Assembly: GCF_024139115.2 (NCBI RefSeq)
Contig: NC_085141.1
Location: 368,303,925 to 368,367,924 of the forward strand
Direction of reading: 5' to 3'
Origin: Armigeres subalbatus
Taxonomy: Eukaryota; Arthropoda; Insecta; Diptera; Culicidae
DNA: 64,000 nucleotides
In this document: positions 33,345-45,300 of the stretch, piece by piece
Layout of the letters: each line of letters opens with the position of its first letter
Numbering within the stretch: position 1 is the first letter of the stretch
Program-made: the position numbers and the translations under genes
Notes under the pieces: generated by a model
Seen by the model: only the letters and a program-made list of their open reading frames with translations
Database searches by the model: none
What the model was told of the DNA's origin: nothing

Positions 33345-36300
33345 GTAAGCTTCGCGTGCGTAATAGTTTGATTGAATATAAGTTGTTATCCTCTTTATTG
33401 TTTTTAGATTGCGTGGGTTGTGTGATAATGTCGATACTGGACCGGAAGCTTTTTCCGACTACGAGATGTGTCTCAGCTTGAAGGTGCCAAATGAGAAGGT
33501 AAGCTAATTTCCATTGATGCCGATTAAGACTCTGTCATGGCTCAAACACTTGAGAGCCAGATTTTATTTCGGTAAAATTATTCAACGAACATGTTGTGTA
33601 AAACGACTTTTAACTGGAAAACCGCCAAAAAATTTGTTTTAAAGCTAATTACAGAAAATCGGCTAGTAAAATGTACTACTGAAATGCGAAAGTATGTTTT
33701 GCGATCTTCGACAGTAAACCATCCACTTTACCGTATCGGAGAAATACATTTGTAAAACGTAAAAACGTCACAAAAGCACGTGTTTAAAAAGGACGAAAAA
33801 GCTTGAATGGATTTCAGACAACGGCTGCTAAAAATATCTTCAACTAAATTTAGATTATCTCGTGCTTTAACTAGGGCTTCCAATTTTCCCGGGAATCAAC
33901 TTCCCGGGAAACGGGAAATAAAATAGAAATTTCTGGGAATCGAATTATTATCATAAATAAGTTTTGGAGCTCAGATTATTTCGACTTAAAGGCGACTGTT
34001 TGAAAATCGATTTCGCTGCTGCGTGTAAAATGTAAATACAATATAAAAGTAAGAAACTAACCAATTTAGCATATCTCATCATGCGAAAGCGATTATGAGC
34101 TGACCCGTTGAATCGCAGATATTTTTCGAAAACGTGAATACGTCTAATGAAAATGAAATCTTTAAAATAAAATACCGACGAATTAAACCCTCTGCCTACA
34201 GAAAAATACGAAAGATAGACTTGAACGACTTTCACAGCATATAATTGCTGAGATTGAAAGTAAGATCTTACTTCCAGTGCATATGGCATAGAATAACCAT
34301 AGAATTGTTGAAGTTTCTGAGCAAGTTTGCCGTCCATGTCCAAAAGCTTTATCTCCTTTGCACCAGAGAATTTTGAGATTTAATCTTTATTTTGCAGATT
34401 CTAGATCTTGTTCAAACATAAGGTCTGCAGTGTCCTGATGGGATTTTAGGCCCATTGTCGCCAAGGCCAAGTATTCGTATTCCTAATCCATATAGTACTC
34501 AAAGAAACATGTCGCTCTGCACAAGCATCTGAGTTCTCAAAGGCACTATTGCTTTATTCCGGCTCTTTCTAAACGGTTTAGGATTGCATCGCACAATTCA
34601 GTAGCAACTTTACTTATGCAAAACTTTATTTATTATCTGTTCACGCGACACAAATTCTGGTTTTCGGACACTTCAGAACATAGTTTCACACACGACGGAC
34701 TTGGATTCAAAAACTACATTTATTACGCGAACAGAGAAAAGAACAATTTTGGTTAACAAAAACGACGACATATATTTGTTACCGCGACGGAGGTTTATTA
34801 CGTACTGGACGTTTTGCCAAGGCCTGTTATGTACCTAACCAGCTGATTTCCGATCGAGAGGCGATCGGCGGTAAATACTAGCAATAGACAACACAACTGA
34901 CAAACTTTATGAACAAAAATGAAACGGGCCAAGAGTAATAGAGAGAGGAAAAAAGACAAATAGTGTCGCGACCGTGTGGAACATGTTTTGGTCACACAAC
35001 CATAACCGGCCGCCTTGAAATCCCTATAATTTCAAAACCTCCTGCTCTAACCAATGTAAGTTTACAAAATTAACAGTAGATAGATTTTCAATTTGCTTCT
35101 TACACACTATACATTTATGTACTAATACTGCTGCTGCGACTGTTGATACAAGTACCGGTGAAGTAGGACCTTCATTCGACACAGCGACGACGACGACGAT
35201 GACGGGGACGAAAACGATAATCCACCGGCTGGTGGTGATTCTCGGTAGTTGATGTTTGTTTACCTCGGCAAAGTGGAAAACCAGATGTAATATCGTGTAG
35301 ATTTTTGAGGAAAACCGGAACAACTTACCTGGCAGACAAGTTACAGTGCCTGAATTTGTTCCGTTGGGTAAAAAGCTGTCTGCCAGGCCTCGTAATATGT
35401 TGATTATGATGACTAGTGGACTGTAGTATCTTGATGCTGACTTGACGATGCTCTTTCAGGAATTCGTTGCCGTGTTCCCTTCGACGACTTCTTCTTGACG
35501 ATGACTCTGACAAACGACACTCAACTCCGATTGGACAAGACAAGGCGGGACGACGATCAATGATCTGGCTTCTGGGATTGGACTGCAAATTCGCTGATAT
35601 ATGTGGTGCTGAGGTGGTCCGTGCCGTGACGTTGGTGACCTCTTAATAAAATAATAAAATGAGATGGTGCTTCTTAGTCCATAATGCTGAAAATAAAAAC
35701 GACTGGTCTGGAAGGAGGCCCTAAGGCCTCCGTTGGACGCTCACGAGGCGCCGACCTCCCTTCTCTCTGGCTGACTTTGGTTTCTTGTGCATGTTTTAAT
35801 GCGGAACTGCGTTGAATCTTGATAGCAAGGGTGCTTAACTCAGTGGCTGCGATGCTGGATCCAAATGCCGAAACAGTCCGCGTTGGTTGGCCAAACCCAC
35901 GGACAATCGCAGCGTGAATCCAAGGAGGAAGAATTGCGCACTTCTGCCTCATTTTGCTTCCACGATCGATTTGTTACCTCAAATATCAAGCAGTTTTTGA
36001 CGGTTTAGTCTTAGGACATTACACATTTTCCTAATATCTAACTAATTAGACTGACGAACTGGACTGGACTGGATACATGTAACTTCCACCAACGACAACG
36101 ACACAATTACCACAGACTATGGACGTTATAATTATTGGACGTGAGACAACTCGTGAATTGATTTCAAGTATCAGCTGTCTGGTTGACCAGGCTCAAGAAG
36201 GTATCTCTGAAGAAAAATAAGACCCCAACAAACAACGACAAGCTACAAATAAGCATCTAGGTTGAATTATTGTTTATTTGTGATCTTTGTAGTTGAATAA

Positions 36301-39300
36301 AATGGATGCTGAATAATTCGCTAGACAGATTTCATTTCAGCATTTAATCTAACTAATATTCGACATGGCCTATTTATTTGTTTACTACCTTTATTTGAAG
36401 TCGAACTTACGTTTTCGTTCTTACACATTTGAGCACATTTAGGAAGTTTAACAATGTGCTGAACTAATGAGTCCTCTGTTCGACTATGATGCTCTGAAAG
36501 GGTGGTCGAATTGAGTTTGAATAGTAAGTTAATAAGCAAGCATTAGACATCCTTCTTAACCTTTGTCCTTCTTAACCATTGGGTTTCACATTTATCTGAT
36601 TTATCGCACAGTGGAAAAAAAAAACATTATGCTTTTTCAGTTTGAGAGAAAATCTGGATTCTAGATCTGGAAAATTTGATTTATAGGAAAATAATTATTT
36701 GTTTTCAAGACATGCTTTTTATATTCGTGATTTATTAAGCTGTCGAAGATTATAACGAACAAAACTTCTGTAGCAATGAAAAAAAAATCATGCATTCATG
36801 CGGAACTAAATTTACTAAAAGCCGGCTTAACGCCGTTGAATAACATCGGAAAATTATTGAATCTTTGGTGTGTGGAATCCCAATATTATCGCATGGATGT
36901 TGATCTTTATTGCGGCGAAATTGGAATAATCTTAGCATTTGACAATCACATCGCAACCGTTTATCAAGAGATTCTGAGGAAGGTCGAATAAACATTAATT
37001 TTATTTTCATAAATTCATAAATAGCATTGAGGACGGATTTTATTTTATCGTTTATCGACATTATTTTTACGTATTTTTCCTAGTGTGCGATGGTTATGAC
37101 TGGCTGAACAATGGTTGAAATAAAAATCTTGTACAGTTATTAACAAACTGTAGTTTGACAGATCGACTTATTGAATAAGAGTCCAATTATGATTCATATT
37201 CAGCAATAAGATTATTTATGTTATGCATTGAGTGAGCCATATCTAACAAATCAAGGATGGCGCGGATGGCAACGTTACCGGCGGATGATCAAATGACAGC
37301 AGTTCGAGACCCGATTTAGGAAAATTTTAAAATGATTATAAAATGATAATTTTAAAATGAAAATAGCAATTGCTTCAAAATACGTCCATTGGAGATCTTG
37401 ATGATGTGTTATACCTGCTATGCGTTATTATTTTCGAAGAATTCGCATGTAGCTGAATTGAGGCTTAGTTAAAATGCTTATTAAAGGTTTAACAAAACAG
37501 TTAATAAAGTTGTTTTTCAAAATAAGATGTTGTCGTTGAATAACTTCGCCAAAATTGTGTGAACAAAGCTTGAACAGAAGTTGTGATAAGAAATAGTACA
37601 GACATAATTCAACACAGCGCTGAATTAAATCATCACACTAATGTTAGTTCAACTAGTGAATGTTTGTTGGGACGGTCACTTTTTCGAAATTTAAAGAAAT
37701 ACATAACTTAACTGGTATGCGGGGGCCAGTTGACCCCCGCCGATGGAGGAGTCCTAGACTTCCTCTGCTGAAGATGAACTAGTTTCTCTAACTGGCAGCA
37801 CGCAGATCTTTGAGATCGCTCGCTGGTAACTGCCATCTTTGGTCCGAACGGTTACTACTCTTATATTTCCGTCCGAGCCTTGGTGAACCTCTGTCACCCG
37901 TGCCAATTGCCACTTCAACGCTGGCAAATTTTCCTCCTTAAGGACAACCAAAGTCCCAACTGTAATGTTGTCTCTCTGCCGCGTCCATTTTGTCCGATTG
38001 TGGAGATTGGACAGGTATTGCTTCGACCACTTTCTCCACAATTGCTGGGTGAAACCTCTCACCCTTTCCCAAGCCGAGATCCTGTTGTCCGGAATGCCAC
38101 CAAGATCGGGCTCCGGAATGGCCGCCAGTGGCCGCTGAATTAGGAAGTGTCCTGGCGTGAGAGCCTCAAAATCATCGGGATCGTTGCTGATCGGGGTCAA
38201 CGGTCTTGAATTCAAGATTGCCTCCGTCTGAGTTAGCACTGTTAGCATCTTGTCATACTCCAACGTGCGTGTACCAATCGTTCGCTTGAACAAGTTCTTG
38301 AACGACTTGACTGCTGATTCCCACAGCCCTCCAAAATTTGGTGATCGGGCTTTAATGAAGCGGAATTCGATTCTGTCCTCTGCTGTTTGGTGTAAGACTG
38401 CTTCCGAGAATTGTTGGCTAGTGTACAGCTGGGCAAGCTCATCCAGCTTCCGCCTGGCGCCAACGAAATTTGTAGCGTTGTCACACATAATTAACGATGG
38501 TTTTCCACGGCGTGATGCAAATCGCTGTAACGTTGCTAAGAACGCCTGTGTTGACAGATCTGCTGCTAGTTCCAAGTGTACTGCCTTGGTAACTAAGCAT
38601 ACATACACTGCCACGAAACACTTGATTGCTCGGGCTCGCCGTTGCGGATAGAACACATAGAAGGGACCACAGTAGTCGACTCCAACCTTTTGAAAAGGGG
38701 AACATGGTAGCACCCGCTCTGGAGGTAAATCAGCCATTAGTTGGTCCTGAATTTTAGGCTTCACACGGAAGCATTGGACACATTCATGAACCACCTGTCT
38801 CACAAGGTTCCTGACACTCGTGGGCCAGAATTGTTCTCGAACTGCCGAAACAATCTGCTGATGACCAGCGTGAAAGTATTTTCGATGGTAGTAAACTACT
38901 ATGAGTCTTGTGAAGGGATGATGGTGATCAAGAATGTACGGATGTTTCCGGCTGTCTGATACAGCTGCATTTTTCAACCGGCCGCCAACACACAACATAC
39001 CGTAGAGAAGTTGCGGGTTTAGTCCAGCAATTCTGGATGAATCTTGAACCTGACCGTACTTGGCGATGTCTGCAAACTCCCGTGGGAAACTTTCTCGCTG
39101 AGATTGCTTCACTAACACCTTGAGCGCTTCGTTGTACTCCTGGGAAGTAATGTGCCCGACTTTCTTACTTGATCGGTTTGCTGGTGATGAATTCCATTTA
39201 AATCGACGGAGGTAGACTGTTAGCCGAACCAGATCTACCAGCGATGAACGGAGACCGAATACCTCGCTTGGTGTAATAGCAGGAAGGACAGCGACGACAG

Positions 39301-42300
39301 CTTTTTCTTCTAAATCTGCCTTGGCGATGCTGCTTTCGTCGATTTTCTTGGAATCGGGCCAGTATTGTCGATCCAGCATTAGCCAATTCGGTCCGTGGAA
39401 CCAGCGCGATTCGTATTGCAGTTGTGTCGGCGACATGCCACGGGAAATTATGTCCGCAGGATTGTCTTCTCCAGCAACGTGGTTCCAGTTACTCCCTTTC
39501 GTAACGTGCTGGATTTCGGAGACGCGATTTGCTACGAACTGCTTCCATCTTGATGGCGACGATGACAGCCAGCATACGACAATAGTTGAATCAGTCCAGA
39601 AGTAGCACCTAGCGACAATGTGGATGTTTTTGGTGACCTTTTCGTACAGGTGTGCCAGTAGTAGCGCCGAAGACAGCTCTAGACGGGGAATGGACAGTGA
39701 CTTCTTGTTTTTCTTCAAATTCTCGAGCGGAGCTACTCGCGATTTGGAGGTCAGCAGATGTACGTGTACGCTTCCGTCTGCTGCTATAGTGCGGATGTAT
39801 ATGCAAGCCCCATAGGCCTTAATTGAAGCGTCGCAGAAGCCGTGGATCTCAACGAACTTGTTGCTGTAACTAGTACCTACCCACCGCGGAACAGCGATTT
39901 CGGCTAGACCTACCAAGTTCCGCCTGTACTCACGCCACTGCTCTTGTAATTGTACGTTCAAAGGATCGTCCCACTCGCAGTCATGTTTCCAGAGCTCCTG
40001 CAGGAAAATCTTTGCTTGAACGATGACCGGACCTACTAGCCCCAGCGGGTCGAATAGTCGGGACGCTTCCGACAGGGCGCTTCTCTTGGTGATTTCTGCA
40101 GACTCATCCCATTCTGGCGAACTAAATCGGAAGCAGTCGGTGCTGGGCTCCCAGGTCAAACCTAGAGTTTTCACTGCAGCGGTCGATGAATCCAATTCCA
40201 AAATCGACCGCTCGTCTCTCAATTCCTCCGGCACCGCTGACAGCAATTCTTTGCTGTTAGAATTCCACTTTCGCAGAGAGAATCCAGCAGACTGCAGCAG
40301 TTCAATCATCTGATCGATGAGCTCTTTCCCTTCTTCAATGTCGTCTACACCAGACAGCATGTCATCCACGTAGAAATCCTTTCTGAGGATCTTTGCAGCT
40401 TTGGGGTACGCACCTTGGCCTTCGTCTGACAGGCGCTGAAGGCACTTTGTGGCTAAGTATGGAGCTGATGCCGTACCGTACGTAACCGTGACGAGACCGA
40501 ATGTTCGAATCGGTTCCTCTGCACTATCTCTCCAAACGATCTTCTGCAGCTGCTGGTCGGCTGGATTCAACAGTATCATACGATACATTTTGGCAACGTC
40601 TCCTACGAGAGCAAATCGGTGTGTTCGAAAGCGGAGTGCGATGTCCACAATCATGTCCTGAACAACGGGTCCCACCATCAGAGCATCATTCAGAGAAATT
40701 CCGCTAGATGTCCGGCATGATGCATCGAACACGACTCGTAGCTTTGTCGTAGTGCTGTCCGGCTTCATAACAGCATGATGAGGCAAGTAATAAGACGACG
40801 CACTTGTTTCTTCCTCGGAAAGCTCTCGCATGTGACCCATAGACAAGTAATCGCTCATGAACTCCGCGTAAATGTCGTAAAATTCTTCACAGGCCGACTC
40901 CTCGACCGAAAATGTACTGGCTGAATGACAAGCTTCCACTTCCCAGAACCTTGAAAGCTGTTCTTGTATCTCCGCCGTTGAGCAAATGTGAACTACAGAG
41001 TACGCAGCACCAACTTCAGGAATACGACCAGAAACAATCCATCCAAACACGGTGTCTTGCATACTCGGACCTTCATTCGTAACCTTTCGCCTTTCTTCCT
41101 TCAGCAGCTCCATGTAGTATTCTGCTCCGATGATGAGGTCAATTGGTCCTGTTTCGAAAAACATGGGATCCGCAAGGAGTGCCGAATCCGGGAAATTCCA
41201 GCTTTCGATAGAGAAGCTTGCCGTAGGCAAAGACACGGTTAGCTTTGGCAGCACGTGAAACTGCATCTCTTCGGCGAATGACGAAATATTCGGTGATCTT
41301 GGACTGACTACGGCGGTAACCAGCCTGGTGGAAACAATTTGAGACGGTCCAATTCCTTGAATCGCCAAATAGACTGGCATTTCGTCTAGCTTGAGTTTGC
41401 TAGCGAAACTTGATGTCATTAGACAGTGCTGCGAGCACGAATCCAGCAGCGCTCGTGCCAGCACGGATCTGCCGTAGCGGTCTCTAATGCTGACCAAGGC
41501 GGTGGATAAAACTATGTTTTGTGTCGGTGTTACGGGGAGGGCTACATGTGTTTGGCTTGTGGTGGCGTGTTCTGTGGCTGGCTGTGTGTGTGAGTCTTGT
41601 GTATTGGCAGTATTAGCAGTCCGAGTATGTTGGTTCGGAGGTGTAAATCGCTGATACAAACAATTCCGACAGAGCTTGTTTCTGTTGGCAGCCTCAATTC
41701 TTTCTGACACGCTCATACGCTGGAATCTGACACACTGGAACACGGAATGGCGCGGTTCGCTGCAAAACCAGCATTTCGCCGTCGATTTTACCGTTGTATG
41801 GCAAATTGCCGGACGAGACAATCGTTGCTGGTTGGAACTGACGGGATCGACTGGCGCCACAGACTGCAATACAGAGCAGTGGCTCTTCAGGAAGTCCATC
41901 AAGTCTCTGTACTTTGCCACTTCCTTGCTGTTGTGGTGGGTTTCCCATTGCCGTAAAGTCGCCAAGTCCAATCTGGTACACACCATGTAAGCCAGAATGG
42001 TCTCCAATCCGACGGCTTCTCTCCGATCTTCTCAAGCATCTGCAGGTTCTTCTCGAAGTCACCTACTAGTTGGTTGAGTCCCCCATAGCTCTCCTTCTTG
42101 AGACTCTCCACCGCGAAGAGTGCATCGAGATGTGCCTTGACAATTAGCTTCTTGTTCTCGTACCGACTCTCGAGCGATTTCCATGCTACCGCATAATTGG
42201 CCGCAGACAAGTCAATGGAACCCACTTCCTGCAGAGCGTCGCCAGCTAAAGAAGACCGGAGATAGGTGAAACGATCGACATCCGAAAGCAGAGAATTATC

Positions 42301-45300
42301 GTGGATAAGGCTTCGGAAGCTGTCACGGTATGGCACCCAGTCGTGAATCTTCCCACTAAACGATGGCAGCTTGATCTCGGGGAGTTTCACCTTTGCAAAC
42401 TGGGATGCCGGTTGCAAGTCCAGCTGTTGACCTGTAGCACCCGCCGATGCACTGGAACTCACCGTTTTGAAGGCCACTAGGTCTGCCTTCAGCGAATAAA
42501 AGCTGTCTTCAAACTGTCTCACTTTGTCATTCGCCTGTGTTAGCTCGTCTTCTTCTTTTACATCACCCTTCTCAACTTCGTCTTCTAAGACCAACTCAAT
42601 CTCCATTCGAGTATCAAGAAACTGGCTATATACCCTTTCAAGTGCCTCCAAGCGTACGTTGATTTGCCGTGCATCTCTTTTTGCTTGAAAACCTGCGACA
42701 AACTGTTGAATTCCTTCTAGCGATTTACGGAGTTGGTGCTCCCGTTTATTCAACGTTCTCAGATCAGGAATTTCTCACTTCACTTGCACTGACACTCGGA
42801 ACAATGTTTGGGAAACACTGTTCTCGTATGGAATGCACTCCACTGCACTGGCAAAACTAAATTCACAACAGGCTTTATTTTCTCACTTTGCCAACGATCG
42901 ACTCGACGAACCACCCAACACGACCACGGAATGACAGAACTGGCCACCCTAGTTGACAGCAGCAGAGGGAATCAACCTTGGAACCAACGAAATCGTGAAA
43001 TAAAACCAGCGAAAACCGAGACCAAACAAACTTTAACGGGCGGACACCAGAGCTACTGTTCCAAAAGAATATGGACTCACATGCAATCAATCAATTTATT
43101 TGCCTTATAGCCACAGAGTTTCATTCATGCAACGCCACCACACATGCAATCTACTCCCTTAGCCTTCCTCGCTCCGTCACTTAGACGTCTGTCCTGGTCC
43201 TGATCTGCTTGTGTCCACTTTCGTCGTCATCCAAAACTCAGCCTCCGTTCTGTCCCTGGATCCACCAATCGACGCAATCTTCCAGCTTCGCAATCCACCC
43301 AGTTTCCGAATGTCCTGGTTCTTACACGATGGCGCAAGCTCGCATCGAAAATGGTGACACTATTCACTGATCGCCTTTTATCTCACCGTCACAATAGTGC
43401 TAATCGTCCATCACGGTTCGCGGGAATTGTTCGTGAACAAACGTCTTTCACTAATTGTCCGCCAAAACGTACAATGTCCGAAAACTTTACCGGGAATGCT
43501 CATCCGGATCAAAGGACCAAATGTTCGCGCGACACAAATTCTGGTTTTCGGACACTTCAGAACATAGTTTCACACACGACGGACTTGGATTCAAAAACTA
43601 CATTTATTACGCGAACAGAGAAAAGAACAATTTTGGTTAACAAAAACGACGACATATATTTGTTACCGCGACGGAGGTTTATTACGTACTGGACGTTTTG
43701 CCAAGGCCTGTTATGTACCTAACCAGCTGATTTCCGATCGAGAGGCGATCGGCGGTAAATACTAGCAATAGACAACACAACTGACAAACTTTATGAACAA
43801 AATGAAACGGGCTAAGAGTAATAGAGAGGAAAAAAAAGACAAATAGTGTCGCGACCGTGTGGAACATGTTTTGGTCACTCAATTCGCTCTCTACTTCAGA
43901 CAGGCTCAACCATTATCATTATGTGGATATGGGGAAATGGAAAAGGATTTTGGTTCGTTTATTGGAAGAAAACATTTCCTCTATCAATTAAAAAAAAAAA
44001 GAAATTGTATTAAGAGAACGAAAAGCAACTATTAGTAAAAATATAATTAAAGAGTACACGCAAAAAAAAGTGTTCATGAATTCGTGAACTAACGAGTTCA
44101 CGGTGTATTTTTTCGGGAACAACAGTCACGGATTCGGGAATACAGTCACGTTTTCTGGAACATTCTGGAAAACGTGACTGGTGTTCCCGAATCCATGAAT
44201 TAAATCACGGTGTATTTTTGCTGGTTCACGAATTCGGGAACGCTTTTTTTGCGTGTATCTTAGTTTTATTTAACAAGATTCAAAACCTCTAAAAACACTT
44301 TCCGGGAAATTCGGGAAACTAATGTTCATATCCCGGGAATCGGGAATCTCGGGAAATTTCATTTAAAATCCCGAAAAAACGTGATCGCCAGCTTTTTGAT
44401 TTGAAATTGTGTTTTAAATGGCATAGTAGCTCAGTGGGTATGTTGCATATATCAAGTGATATCATTTGATAAAATTTTGTTTTTAATTGATTCACCTAAA
44501 AGTAAGTAATTTTGTTTTTGACAATAAACAAAATGGCATCGTTGGGAAAGTTATCAGAAATAATGTACAGAAAAACTTTGTCGAAGACAATACGGGTCTA
44601 TCTATTGAAATGAACAAAATATGACTCAATTCTAGTTAATAGGTCATTTAAGGGGGAGCAAAAATTGGCATCAAACCACTACACAAATCCGTATTTTTTG
44701 AATGAGTGTTTGTGGTATTTCTCGGTGTTACACTACCACAGCGACATTTTTTCGATAGACGGAAAGAGACAGACGACACACCACCGGTGGTAAATCATTC
44801 AGAAAGCTCTTTGCATCACCCAACTTCTCTTGAGGCTTAATCCTATCAAAACTGGTACACATTGAATAACTTCGCATGGTCAAATTTTTTAGGTTAAAAA
44901 TGTTCTAGAAACTTATTCAGAACATCAAAACACGACCATGGTGCGCCGGTAGACCGTTATTATAAAATAAAAATGTCCATCAAAACCAAGTACAGGGCTC
45001 GATTCCGGTGGTAATTCTGCACCTCTGGACCAATTTTTAAAAAAATCCCTAGGAGGAATCTCGAGAAATCTTGATTTGAAGTTTTTAATTAAGAAATTTC
45101 AAAAGAATCTATATTTTAATTCTATAATATCCCCAAAATACCTTCGAAGGCGCCCAAAAAGTTGTTTTCAACCAGTTTTCATTTGTTGCCTTTCTTCTTG
45201 TTCATTAGCATTACATCCTCCATTGGGACATTGCCGCCTCGCAGCTTAGTGTTCATTAAGCACTTCCACAGTTATTAACTGCGAGGTTTCTAAGCCAAGT

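Larger units (their letters stand above)
34638..43877 (-). mobile_element. BEL/Pao LTR retrotransposon, nearly complete
   Basis: Two LTRs of 357 and 356 bp (34638-34994 and 43522-43877) bracket Gag and Pol on the minus strand. The LTRs differ at only about five positions or small indels, so insertion was recent. The Pol order protease, reverse transcriptase, RNase H, integrase and a C-terminal DUF5641-like domain identifies BEL/Pao. Anomalies: a frame change between Gag and Pol near 42005, no matching 5-bp target duplication (TTATC on the left, CTCAA on the right), and 2.76 kb of extra sequence between the pol stop and the 3' LTR. It is antisense to MED18 and within its intron 2. Confidence 0.93.

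Noticed and set aside
35024..35323. Hydrophobic frame next to the BEL 3' LTR as an envelope gene
   Set aside because: There is only one short hydrophobic run, no cysteine pattern or signal peptide, and the frame is far too short; kept only as part of the unexplained 3' segment.
37880..42860. Many plus-strand frames across the BEL pol and gag regions
   Set aside because: They are antisense shadows of the 1417-codon Pol and the Gag frame.
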